Source of the DNA: Treponema sp.
GTDB taxonomy: Bacteria; Spirochaetota; Spirochaetia; Treponematales; Treponemataceae
Assembly: GCA_016288205.1 (NCBI GenBank)
Contig: JAEEYO010000063.1
Location: forward strand, 54,898 to 118,897
DNA: 64,000 bases
Reading direction: 5' to 3'
Every line of letters begins with the position of its first letter. The first letter of the stretch is position 1. The notes below the pieces were generated by a model. That model saw only the letters and a program-made list of their open reading frames with translations, had not been told where the DNA came from and searched no databases. This document shows, piece by piece, positions 34,665 through 43,063 of this stretch. The position numbers and the translations under genes were made by a program.

Positions 34665-35655
34665 TCTGTATTTTCCTCATTTTTATGCTTTGAAACTTTA
34701 ACAGGATGTATGCAAAAAAGTCTATATGGTATGATATTAATTTTACGTATAATAGCATTTTTTTTGTTCCAACTTCTTCTGTAAGGCAGTTAGTAGCTTC
34801 TGGAAAAGTTTTTCGCCAGTTCTTGCAATTTTTTAAAAAGTCTTTAAATTCAACACTAAAATTTTGCTTTGGATCTATATAAAAGAATTTTGTGTCAAAT
34901 TTTAACTTTTTTAAAACATAGGGTTTATCTAAATCTTGTTTGTATAAGCCGTCCATTAAGGTTACAGCTTTCATCCTGTCCATATGATTTTTTATGGTCA
35001 TATTTTGTGTTACAGATGTATCCCGAATAAAATAAGAATACCCTGGCAGATCAAGGAATTCTATTTTTTTTGCATTTTTCTGAAGGGATAATGCAAGATA
35101 ACTGTCTTCACAAAAGGTAATACCTCGTATCACATCCATATCTACAAAATCAAAAAGATTTCGCTTGTATATTTTGTTTACGAGTAGGAAAGTTAAATCT
35201 ACATTTTCACTATATAATTTGGCAAGTGTATGCTTTTTAGTTGGTACAGACAATTTTTTTATTTGTCCATCTTTTGTTATTTTTTTATATCCAAAAACAA
35301 CTATATCCGCCTCAGTATCTTTAATCTTTTGTTCCGCCAGCTTTAATAGGTTTATGTCGTAAAAATCGTCGCTATCCAAAAACATTATGTATTGGCCACA
35401 AGATTCTTTTATGCCAACACTTCTTGCAACGGCAACTCCTTCGTTTTGTTTGTGAATAGTTTTTATTCGTTTGTCTTTTTTTGCAATTTTATCACAAAGT
35501 TCGGCACTGCCGTCAGTTGAGCCGTCATCAATTAAGATTGCCTCGAAATTTGAAAAAGATTGGTCAAAAAGACTTTGTACACAGCGCTCAAAATACTGTT
35601 CAACATTATAGACAGGAATAATAATGCTTATAAGTGGTCCAGAAGAATCTATCAT
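34657..35655 (-). CDS. GT2 glycosyltransferase
   Basis: A 332-residue GT2 enzyme: PLISIIIPVYNVEQYFERCVQSLFDQSF, LIDDGSTDGSAELCD and MFLDSDDFYDINLL. The C-terminal 100 residues are basic and amphipathic, which suits peripheral membrane binding. No SD precedes ATG 35655, but an extended -10 promoter ends 7 nt upstream. Confidence 0.88.
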   Translation of the reverse strand: MIDSSGPLISIIIPVYNVEQYFERCVQSLFDQSFSNFEAILIDDGSTDGSAELCDKIAKKDKRIKTIHKQNEGVAVARSVGIKESCGQYIMFLDSDDFYDINLLKLAEQKIKDTEADIVVFGYKKITKDGQIKKLSVPTKKHTLAKLYSENVDLTFLLVNKIYKRNLFDFVDMDVIRGITFCEDSYLALSLQKNAKKIEFLDLPGYSYFIRDTSVTQNMTIKNHMDRMKAVTLMDGLYKQDLDKPYVLKKLKFDTKFFYIDPKQNFSVEFKDFLKNCKNWRKTFPEATNCLTEEVGTKKMLLYVKLISYHIDFFAYILLKFQSIKMRKIQNG

Positions 35656-35662
35656 ACTGTTT

Positions 35663-35691
35663 ATTATAGCACAACTAAATATAAAAGAAAA
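35663..35691 (-). promoter_or_regulatory. Extended -10 promoter of the GT2 pair
   Basis: TGC-TATAAT on the minus strand with a poor -35 (TTTTCT). The -10 ends 7 nt before ATG 35655, giving leaderless geometry. Confidence 0.45.
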
Positions 35692-35700
35692 GCATATGTA

Positions 35701-35729
35701 TTGATTTTTATATACTTTGAATATATACT
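35701..35729 (+). promoter_or_regulatory. Promoter of the GT4/propeller genes
   Basis: TTGATT, 17-bp spacer, TATACT, about 45 nt before ATG 35780. It is divergent from the GT2 promoter. Confidence 0.55.
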
Positions 35730-35779
35730 AAATTAGATAAATATGTAAATACTATAGATGGTATGGAGATTTTTCCTTT

Positions 35780-36940
35780 ATGAAAATAGGATTGTATATA
35801 AAGGATATTTTATACGCAACAGGCGGAACAGAAAGCTATACCGTTCGCATGGCGCAGGCTCTTCTGACGATTTATCCTGATTCAGATATTTGCTTTGTGT
35901 CTGAATGCTATGAGGCAAAATCTGAAATAGATAGTGAATCATTTGTAGAAACCCTGAATTTAAGGTATGGAACGAGATTACCTAAAAAAGGTATTTATTT
36001 TGAATGGATTCATGGGTCAAACAAAAATAAATTTTTTTCTGTATTACTAAGAAAACGACTTGTAAATGCCTCTAAGCTATTTGACTTGTTTTTTTATTGT
36101 AGTAGGGGACATTATGTTTTTAAAGCTAGGAAAAATATTGCAATAATCCATTTTCCAATGGAAAGATTGGAGAGCAGTAGGAGAACAAATTTCATATCAC
36201 GAAAGATAATGGCATATAAGGATTCTTTATATGCAAACGGATATGATTTTTTTATGCCTAACTCGAATTTTACAAAATCTTTTTTACAAAAATGGTGGCC
36301 AGAAATTCCTGAAGAAAAGATAAAACTTATTTATCCACCTGTGATTCAAATTTCTGGATCTGACTGTCAAAAAAAGAATCAAATTTTTATTTGCTCTAGG
36401 CTTGAAGAAGATAAGAATCTGGAATCTTTGATAGATGCTTTTAAGAGTTCTGAATTTCTTTCCCGAAACTATACTCTTGTTATTGCGGGGGGAGCAGACA
36501 ATGGTAGTATTTATCTTACTGAATTGATTGAATATGCAAAAGGGGGAAATATTCATATTCTTGCAAATGAACCATTCGCAGGAATATCGAAATTATATAA
36601 TGAATCAAAATTTTTCTGGCACAGTAAAGGATATGGTGTTGATGAAAATATAGAACCGTATAAATGTGAGCACTTCGGAATAACGACTGTAGAAGCCATG
36701 AGTGTAGGGTGCATACCAGTTGTTATAAACAAGGCTGGTCAGAAAGAAATTGTTATATCTGATTGTGGGGAAAAATGGTTGACACTTGAAGAATTGACAC
36801 AAAAAACAGAATATCTTGCAAAAAATGAGAACTTGCACAATAAATATGTAGAAAATTGCAAGAAGAGGGCTAGCGAATTCTATTTAGATAAATTTACATT
36901 ACACATAAAAGAATTGCTTGAAAAGATGATGCTTATATAA
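35780..36940 (+). CDS. GT4-family glycosyltransferase
   Basis: A 386-residue GT-B enzyme. MKIGLYIKDILYATGGTESYTVRMAQAL is the typical acceptor-domain start. The donor domain has QIFICSRLEEDKNLESLIDAF, LVIAGGAD and CEHFGITTVEAMSVGCIPVVINKAGQKEIV with the E-x7-E motif. GGAG lies 11 nt before the ATG. It is followed by the propeller protein at 17-26 nt. Confidence 0.88.
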   Translation: MKIGLYIKDILYATGGTESYTVRMAQALLTIYPDSDICFVSECYEAKSEIDSESFVETLNLRYGTRLPKKGIYFEWIHGSNKNKFFSVLLRKRLVNASKLFDLFFYCSRGHYVFKARKNIAIIHFPMERLESSRRTNFISRKIMAYKDSLYANGYDFFMPNSNFTKSFLQKWWPEIPEEKIKLIYPPVIQISGSDCQKKNQIFICSRLEEDKNLESLIDAFKSSEFLSRNYTLVIAGGADNGSIYLTELIEYAKGGNIHILANEPFAGISKLYNESKFFWHSKGYGVDENIEPYKCEHFGITTVEAMSVGCIPVVINKAGQKEIVISDCGEKWLTLEELTQKTEYLAKNENLHNKYVENCKKRASEFYLDKFTLHIKELLEKMMLI

Positions 36941-36966
36941 CAGAGACACTAAAGGAGATGTTAGTT

Positions 36967-37902
36967 GTGTTCGGAATAAAAACTAAAATCAAAAGATGTA
37001 TAGCGCATTGTATTGGGGCAAGTTTTAAATCGACCGGGAAAAAGACTCTGGAAGAACTCCCGCTCAATAAAAAGATTAAGCTTTATATTCCAACGTATGA
37101 CAACAGCAATCAAATAGTTCATCCGGATATTCTTTTGCGCGACGAATCTCCCAAATATGTTCTCGCTTTTACCCCTTATCCAAATACAAATGACAAATAT
37201 GAAAATCCTTCCATTGCGGTTTCTGATGACGGTATTCATTTTGTGGAGGAAAAGAAGGGGATTAATCCGCTGGTTTCCGCTCCTGAAAAAGACCACAATG
37301 ATGATCCCGACATATCTTTTCATAACGGAATGTACCAGATTCTTTATTTGGAGACAGTTCGTCCAGATTATCAGAATTTGATGTTGCTCACAAGCTCGGA
37401 CAGACTGAATTGGGAAAAGGAGATCCTTAGGCATGAAGAATTAAATGGTAGAAATGATGGCTTTATGCTTTCCCCTGCTGTTGTATACAATGACCGTGAG
37501 TGTTTTTTATTTGCCGTGCATAAAGATTTAACAAACGGTAATACGCTTTACGCTGTCAAGGGGAATGATATTCATTCAATAAACTTCGAAAATAAAATTG
37601 AGCTGAGTACAATTCCAAACGATTTGCAGCCTTGGCATGTTGATGTTTTTAAAGATGGCAAGGACGGTTATGTAATGCTTTTGTGTATGGTTTCACCATA
37701 TTCTTGTGAACAAAAAGAATATAGCCTTTTTATAGGAACGAGCAGTAATCTAATTGACTGGAAATTCCAAGAAACTCCGGTTATTAAAAATTGTTATCGC
37801 TCAAGTGGATTCGTAAGAAATAGTATTCTGTACATATATTTTTCAAGTAATATCTATGCTGATGTCTGGAAGACAGGATTGTATAAGATCAATTGGAATT
37901 GA
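36967..37902 (+). CDS. Beta-propeller protein, GH43/GH32-like
   Basis: A 311-residue protein with repeated blade signatures: HPDILLRDESPKYVLAFTPYP, YENPSIAVSDDGIHF, NDDPDISFHNGMYQILYLE, LLTSSDRLNWEKE, LSPAVVYNDRECFLF, FIGTSSNLIDWKF. Such five-bladed propellers occur in GH43, GH32 and related enzymes, and as inactive sugar-binding proteins. No signal peptide is present, so it acts in the cytoplasm. AAGGAG directly abuts ATG 36958, so GTG 36967, 9 nt from the SD, is the more plausible start. Confidence 0.6.
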   Translation: MFGIKTKIKRCIAHCIGASFKSTGKKTLEELPLNKKIKLYIPTYDNSNQIVHPDILLRDESPKYVLAFTPYPNTNDKYENPSIAVSDDGIHFVEEKKGINPLVSAPEKDHNDDPDISFHNGMYQILYLETVRPDYQNLMLLTSSDRLNWEKEILRHEELNGRNDGFMLSPAVVYNDRECFLFAVHKDLTNGNTLYAVKGNDIHSINFENKIELSTIPNDLQPWHVDVFKDGKDGYVMLLCMVSPYSCEQKEYSLFIGTSSNLIDWKFQETPVIKNCYRSSGFVRNSILYIYFSSNIYADVWKTGLYKINWN

Positions 37903-37907
37903 CACGA

Positions 37908-39080
37908 TTATCTTGCAGAATCCACTAAAACATCTTTATAGATATTGTATATCCTTTCACAAATTGCATCGGCGGAAAAGACCCTCTCCGCATATTCTTG
38001 CATTTCTGAAGAATTATACGATGTGTAATTCTCCTTCATGCTTACTAGGGCATTGAAAAGCTCGTCCTCATTTCCTGGCTCGACCAGGATACCGTTGCTT
38101 TCATTGACAAAGGAATCTGGTCCTCCGGTTCTGGATGCAATAACGGGGCGCCCTACGTACATGGATTCCGCCAGAACTATGCCGAAAGTCTCGAATCGGC
38201 TCGGAAGAACGAAACAAGAGCTCCGGGCCATGTATTTGTATACCTCATCATGGGGAATCCTGCCTAAAAGCTCCAGACTATTGTTTATTCCTAACATCTT
38301 TGCCTGCTCTTTCAGCGCATTTTGTCCATCTTCCGTAAGGCCTCCGATTACTAAGACTCCACGGCGTTTTTCCAAAAACCTTGCAAACGCATTTAAAAGG
38401 ACGTCAAATCCCTTTACCTTTATGTCATATCCTAACGAAAAGAAAGTGAATACCTCATTTTGCTTGATTCCCTCAAATGTGGAACGCGGAACTTCCTTTA
38501 CGATGTTGAAAACGACTTTGACATCTTTTTGTGAATATACCTGTATTTTCTTAGCCAAACCATTTCCAACCGCAATTACAGATTTTGCATTATCAAAAAC
38601 AGCCGGCAAATACTTTTTTTCGGTCGCTCCAATTCTGTTTCTAAAATAGGTGGATGAATGCTCCGTAATTACATAGGGAATTTTCATTTTGCTAATGGCA
38701 TACCAGATGCCTGAAAATTGTGTGGAATGTATATGGATAAGGTCGAATTTGATTCCAAGGAGCTTTTGAGCCTGCAGAATCAGTTTCTTCAAAAAAACTG
38801 CTCCTCGCCTGAAATTGATTTCTTCCAGCTTTGGAAAATGAAACATCCTGGCTCTTACTGTAGTTATTCCGTCTTCTTCTGAGATGTATATTTTTTTTAT
38901 GCCGGAATACATACCTATTTCTTTTATGTTGTATTGCTGAAGGGCTATTATAGTGACGGTGGCATCGATTTCATTCTTCTTAAAATAATCAAGAAGCGCA
39001 TGGGCCTGTTCCTTGAAAAAAAGCCCCCTGACAGGATTATCCGGCGTATCGTACCAGGATGGGATTACAAGTAGATTCAT
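37908..39080 (-). CDS. GT4-family glycosyltransferase
   Basis: A 390-residue GT-B enzyme beginning MNLLVIPSWYDTPDNPVRGLFFKEQAHAL, typical of capsule GT4 proteins. The donor site reads FFSLGYDIKVKGFDVLLNAF, LELLGRIPHDEVYKYMARSSCFVLPSRFETFGIVLAESMYVGRPVIASRTGGPDSFV. The track adds over 80 residues upstream that are not coding-like. ATG 39080 lies 9 nt after an extended -10 and lacks an SD. Confidence 0.88.
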   Translation of the reverse strand: MNLLVIPSWYDTPDNPVRGLFFKEQAHALLDYFKKNEIDATVTIIALQQYNIKEIGMYSGIKKIYISEEDGITTVRARMFHFPKLEEINFRRGAVFLKKLILQAQKLLGIKFDLIHIHSTQFSGIWYAISKMKIPYVITEHSSTYFRNRIGATEKKYLPAVFDNAKSVIAVGNGLAKKIQVYSQKDVKVVFNIVKEVPRSTFEGIKQNEVFTFFSLGYDIKVKGFDVLLNAFARFLEKRRGVLVIGGLTEDGQNALKEQAKMLGINNSLELLGRIPHDEVYKYMARSSCFVLPSRFETFGIVLAESMYVGRPVIASRTGGPDSFVNESNGILVEPGNEDELFNALVSMKENYTSYNSSEMQEYAERVFSADAICERIYNIYKDVLVDSAR

Positions 39081-39089
39081 AGCTTGCAT

Positions 39090-39118
39090 ATTATAGCAGA
39101 TATATATTTTTTTGAAAA
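39090..39118 (-). promoter_or_regulatory. Extended -10 promoter of the GT4 gene
   Basis: TGC-TATAAT on the minus strand, weak -35 (TTTTCA) at 17 bp. The -10 ends 9 nt before ATG 39080. Confidence 0.4.
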
Positions 39119-39314
39119 TATGGGGAAGAGTTTTTTTGTATGATAGGGAAAGGGCTTGCAGAAATAAAGAAGAAATTTTATAATGCTCAAGCGCCAGGAA
39201 TTTTGGAAAAATCAAAAAAAATCCAAAATGATAGACTGTCCTATTAGTTTTTGTAAATTTATCCAAGTTAAACTTAGAGGTAACATAAATCTTTCCAAAA
39301 AGGAGTAAATCCGC

Positions 39315-40616
39315 ATGAGACAAAAATATAGTATCCTTTGTTTTCTTATAATGGCGATTATCTTTGCGTCATGTGCTCACAGGCCGCCAGCAGAGCGTGA
39401 TTATGAGGACGTTTCGTATAATCCTTCTGCAGCTGAGCTTGAGAGAACTGGCATCCCGGTCATTAAGATTGTTACGGATGACGGACAAGAAATAGAATCA
39501 AAATCAGAATGGAAAGCTGCGCTCATTGAGGTAATAGGAAATCACTGTGGGTTTGAGAATGTATCAATTGAGACCATGAAAATAAAGGGCAGGGGAAACA
39601 CTACCTGGGGATTACCGAAGAGACCTTACTCAATAAAGCTGGATTCAAAATCAGAAATTCTTGGGATGAAAAAAAGCAAAAGATGGGTCCTAATAGCAAA
39701 TTACAGCGATAAGGCACTTTTGCGGAATGACTATGCATCCTATCTGGGAAACAGCCTGTATGACGCGTGTTGGAATCCTTCATTTAAATCGGTCCATCTT
39801 ATTCTCAACGACACTTACAGGGGTGTATATCTTTTTGGCGAGCAGATAAAGATAGATAAAAATCGGGTGAACATAAAGAGCATAGGCAAAAGCAAGGATG
39901 ATGAGGGTGGTTTTATTTTTGAAATCAATGAGCGCCTTGACGAGAAATTTAATTTTAAGACAAAAAAGGGTGTTTGCATAAGCTTAAAGGATCCGGATGA
40001 CGTAGATTCTGAAGTTCAGCAAAAAGTCCAGGCAATGATTCAGACGGCCGAGGACGTGCTTTTTGGAAAGCATCCAGAGGATCCTGAGAACGGCTGGAGA
40101 AAGTATTTCGATGAAAAATCTGTAATTGATTGGTACCTTACGAACGAGATTACAAAAAATATAGATGCTGCATATTGGGGATCAATATATTTTTACTTTG
40201 AACCAAAAGATGGTTTGTTTCACATGGGTCCCAGTTGGGATTTTGATATTTCCTGTGGCAATGTGTATTATGATGGCGGAGATAAATATACCGGACTTTT
40301 TGTGAAGGAAAAATCTGTCTGGGTAAGAAGGTTGTTTTCGGATCCTGAATTTGTTGCCAAACTTAAACAGAGATGGAATTCAACGAAACAGGAACTTTAT
40401 GATTCCATAAATACTTGGATTCCTGAACAGGCGGCGCTGCTGGAGGCGTCTGCGGAACATAACTTTAAGAAATGGCAAATCCTCGGGAACTATGTTTGGC
40501 CCAATGAGTTTGGATTTTCTGAGAGAAAGACCTATCAAAGCGAGGTTGATTATCTCATAAACTGGCTGAATTTACGCTATGAATATTTGGATAAGGCTAT
40601 AAACAGACTGAAATAA
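39315..40616 (+). CDS. CotH-kinase-domain lipoprotein
   Basis: A 433-residue exported protein. The signal peptide ends in the lipobox IFASC, so Cys20 or nearby is lipidated. The body follows the CotH order: IKGRGNTTWGLPKRPYSIKL, RWVLIANYSDKALLRNDYASYL, YRGVYLFGEQIKIDKNRVNI, GGFIFEIN and MGPSWDFDISCGN with the metal-binding DFD. CotH proteins are atypical protein kinases of spore coat; in non-sporeformers they appear as surface proteins of unknown target. AAGGAG 10 nt before the ATG. Confidence 0.85.
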   Translation: MRQKYSILCFLIMAIIFASCAHRPPAERDYEDVSYNPSAAELERTGIPVIKIVTDDGQEIESKSEWKAALIEVIGNHCGFENVSIETMKIKGRGNTTWGLPKRPYSIKLDSKSEILGMKKSKRWVLIANYSDKALLRNDYASYLGNSLYDACWNPSFKSVHLILNDTYRGVYLFGEQIKIDKNRVNIKSIGKSKDDEGGFIFEINERLDEKFNFKTKKGVCISLKDPDDVDSEVQQKVQAMIQTAEDVLFGKHPEDPENGWRKYFDEKSVIDWYLTNEITKNIDAAYWGSIYFYFEPKDGLFHMGPSWDFDISCGNVYYDGGDKYTGLFVKEKSVWVRRLFSDPEFVAKLKQRWNSTKQELYDSINTWIPEQAALLEASAEHNFKKWQILGNYVWPNEFGFSERKTYQSEVDYLINWLNLRYEYLDKAINRLK

Positions 40617-40680
40617 GGCCTGGCCGGACTTCCCCCTGCCCCACTAGATAATCTCTGCCAAAAGTATTAGAATATGGGCT

Positions 40681-41865
40681 ATGAAAATAACTGTAGCAGG
40701 AACAGGCTATGTGGGCCTTTCAGTTTCAATTCTTTTGGCGCAGAACAATGATGTGACTGCATGTGACATCATTCAGTCAAAGGTTGATTTGATCAACAAC
40801 AAGAAATCTCCGATTGTTGACAAGGAGATAATTGAATATCTTGAGCAGAAGCCTTTGCATCTGAAGGCGACGGTGGATGCCGATGAGGCGTATAATTCCC
40901 CGGATTATGTTGTCATAGCGACACCCACCAATTACGATTCCGAAAAGAATTTTTTTGACACTTCTTCCATAGAGGCCGTGCTCTCCATAGTGGAAAAGAA
41001 ATGCCCGGACACGACGGTCGTGATTAAATCCACAATCCCCGTAGGATACACCGAAAAGATTTACGGACAGTATAAAATCAAGAACATGCTTTTCAGCCCG
41101 GAGTTTCTTCGCGAGGGGCACGCGCTTTATGACAATCTCTATCCCAGCCGCATCGTTGTCAGCTATCCGAAATCGGTTCCTGCTTTGAAACAAAAAGCGG
41201 AGGAGTTTGCTGGACTCCTGAAAAATGGCGCGATCAAAAAGGATGTGCAGATTCTTACTCCGAACTGTACCGAGGCGGAGGCCATAAAACTCTTTGCGAA
41301 TACATATCTGGCCCTTCGTGTGGCATATTTTAACGAGCTTGATACCTATGCGGAGGTCAGGGGACTGAATACAAGGCAGATAATCGAAGGGATAAGCCTG
41401 GATCCTCGCATTGGGGATTTCTACAATAACCCTTCATTCGGCTATGGCGGATACTGTCTTCCGAAGGACACAAAGCAGCTTCTTGCAAATTTCAATTCCG
41501 TTCCGCAGAATCTTATTCAGGCAATCGTTGACTCTAACCGAACCCGCAAGGAATTCGTCGCCGCACAGATTCTTTCAAAGAGACCGAATACGGTCGGAAT
41601 CTACCGCCTTACGATGAAGGCAAACAGCGACAATTTCCGCCAGAGTTCCATACAGGACATCATGAAGATTCTCCGTGGGGAGGGAATCAGGGTTGTGATT
41701 TATGAACCAACCTTAAAGTCGAATGATTTTGAAAAGTATCCTGTAAACAATGATATTAAGTCATTTACGTCTGAGTGCGACATAATTCTTGCGAACCGGA
41801 TGGCCGATGAGTTGAAGGAAGTACAGGACAAGGTTTATACACGGGATTTGTATTCGCGGGATTAG
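40681..41865 (+). CDS. ugd: UDP-glucose/UDP-sugar 6-dehydrogenase
   Basis: A 394-residue NAD-dependent four-electron dehydrogenase giving UDP-glucuronate-type donors. Motifs are VAGTGYVGLSVSILLAQ, VIATPTNYD, SPEFLREGHALYDNLYPSRIV, EAEAIKLFANTYLALRVAYFNELD and the catalytic-Cys loop GYGGYCLPKDTKQLL near residue 260. It feeds the glycosyltransferase that follows 1 nt later, which resembles glucuronosyltransferases. Confidence 0.92.
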   Translation: MKITVAGTGYVGLSVSILLAQNNDVTACDIIQSKVDLINNKKSPIVDKEIIEYLEQKPLHLKATVDADEAYNSPDYVVIATPTNYDSEKNFFDTSSIEAVLSIVEKKCPDTTVVIKSTIPVGYTEKIYGQYKIKNMLFSPEFLREGHALYDNLYPSRIVVSYPKSVPALKQKAEEFAGLLKNGAIKKDVQILTPNCTEAEAIKLFANTYLALRVAYFNELDTYAEVRGLNTRQIIEGISLDPRIGDFYNNPSFGYGGYCLPKDTKQLLANFNSVPQNLIQAIVDSNRTRKEFVAAQILSKRPNTVGIYRLTMKANSDNFRQSSIQDIMKILRGEGIRVVIYEPTLKSNDFEKYPVNNDIKSFTSECDIILANRMADELKEVQDKVYTRDLYSRD

Positions 41866-41866
41866 T

Positions 41867-43036
41867 ATGCATAAGATTGTTTTTATTACGGCACATAACT
41901 GGGATACTAAAAGACAGGGGGGCTTTCATAAATTCGCGGAAGCTGCCTGCCTTTCAGGAATACAAACAGTTTTTTTCAGTTTCCCCCGCCCTTATTATGG
42001 ATTGATTATGCATCGCGAGCAGATAAATAGGTCCGTAATAAGAACTTTGTCAAAAGGAAAAAAGTATCCTGCCTCAGGAAAAAAAGATTCACCAGAACTG
42101 TTAAACGTGACATTTCCGACGTTCAGGGTTCCTGACGGCATGGGACGTTTTTTGCCTGAGAAATTTATGAATTGGCTCCTGACGCATTCTTTTATAGGAT
42201 TCAAGCGCTTTTGCAAGAAATATCTCTCAGAAACTGATTGTTTTGTTTTTGAATCCTGCGAGGGAGTTGCTTTTATAGAACCTCTTAAAAAGCTTTTTCC
42301 TGAAGCAAAAATGATTTACCGTCCGAGCGATCCGATGGTCTATGACTCTGTTCCAGAACGCGTAAAAAAATTGGAAAGGAACATCCTTTATAAGGCAGAT
42401 TTAAGCATTATTGTAAATCAAGAAGGTTTAGAGGCATATAGAAAATCAATTCCGGAGTTTGATTCCAAAGTGAAGTACACAATTCTTTCAAATGGAATAG
42501 ACATTGATTCCTACACGAAAAAATATGATTGCCCAGAGCTTTTGCGGGATAAAAAATCCGTCTTGTATGTAGGTGCCTGGGAAGTTGAATGGCCGCTTTT
42601 GTTCAAAGCCTGTGACTCTGATCCTGACTTAAATTACATTGTGGTTTGTCCGAATTATCCTTCCCAGGAGATTCAAAAAAGGATAAAGGAATACAATAAC
42701 CTGCATTATGTTCCCGGCATTAAACCTTCTGAGGTTCCTTCGTGGATTACAAACTGCAACGTAGTGATGGTTCCCTATGTGACGGATTTCTATAAGGACA
42801 GACCTCTTGGCATTACCGCAAAATACTATCAGGCCATGGCGGCCCATAAGCCCATTGTTGCCTATTGTGACACGCCGAAGCTGAAAGATGCCGGTGTTGT
42901 AGTGACGTATGACTATGACGATTTCACAAGGGAAGTGCGGAAAGCAATGGAAAAATCCTCATGCGATTATAGCTATGACCTGAGCGGTCGTGAGTGGAAA
43001 GAAGTATGTGACAGATTTATTTCTTTGTGTAGTTGA
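41867..43036 (+). CDS. Glycosyltransferase, GumK/GT70-like
   Basis: A 389-residue GT-B protein: FITAHNWDTKRQGGFHKFAEAACLSGIQTVFFSFPRP at the N-terminus, MIYRPSDPMVY, VLYVGAWEVEWPLLFKA and TDFYKDRPLGITAKYYQAMAAHKPIVAY. The general pattern resembles GumK-like beta-glucuronosyltransferases, which fits the adjacent UDP-sugar dehydrogenase. It starts 1 nt after the ugd stop. Confidence 0.7.
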   Translation: MHKIVFITAHNWDTKRQGGFHKFAEAACLSGIQTVFFSFPRPYYGLIMHREQINRSVIRTLSKGKKYPASGKKDSPELLNVTFPTFRVPDGMGRFLPEKFMNWLLTHSFIGFKRFCKKYLSETDCFVFESCEGVAFIEPLKKLFPEAKMIYRPSDPMVYDSVPERVKKLERNILYKADLSIIVNQEGLEAYRKSIPEFDSKVKYTILSNGIDIDSYTKKYDCPELLRDKKSVLYVGAWEVEWPLLFKACDSDPDLNYIVVCPNYPSQEIQKRIKEYNNLHYVPGIKPSEVPSWITNCNVVMVPYVTDFYKDRPLGITAKYYQAMAAHKPIVAYCDTPKLKDAGVVVTYDYDDFTREVRKAMEKSSCDYSYDLSGREWKEVCDRFISLCS

Positions 43037-43063
43037 ATTTTATAGTAAACAGGAGTTCTGTAT

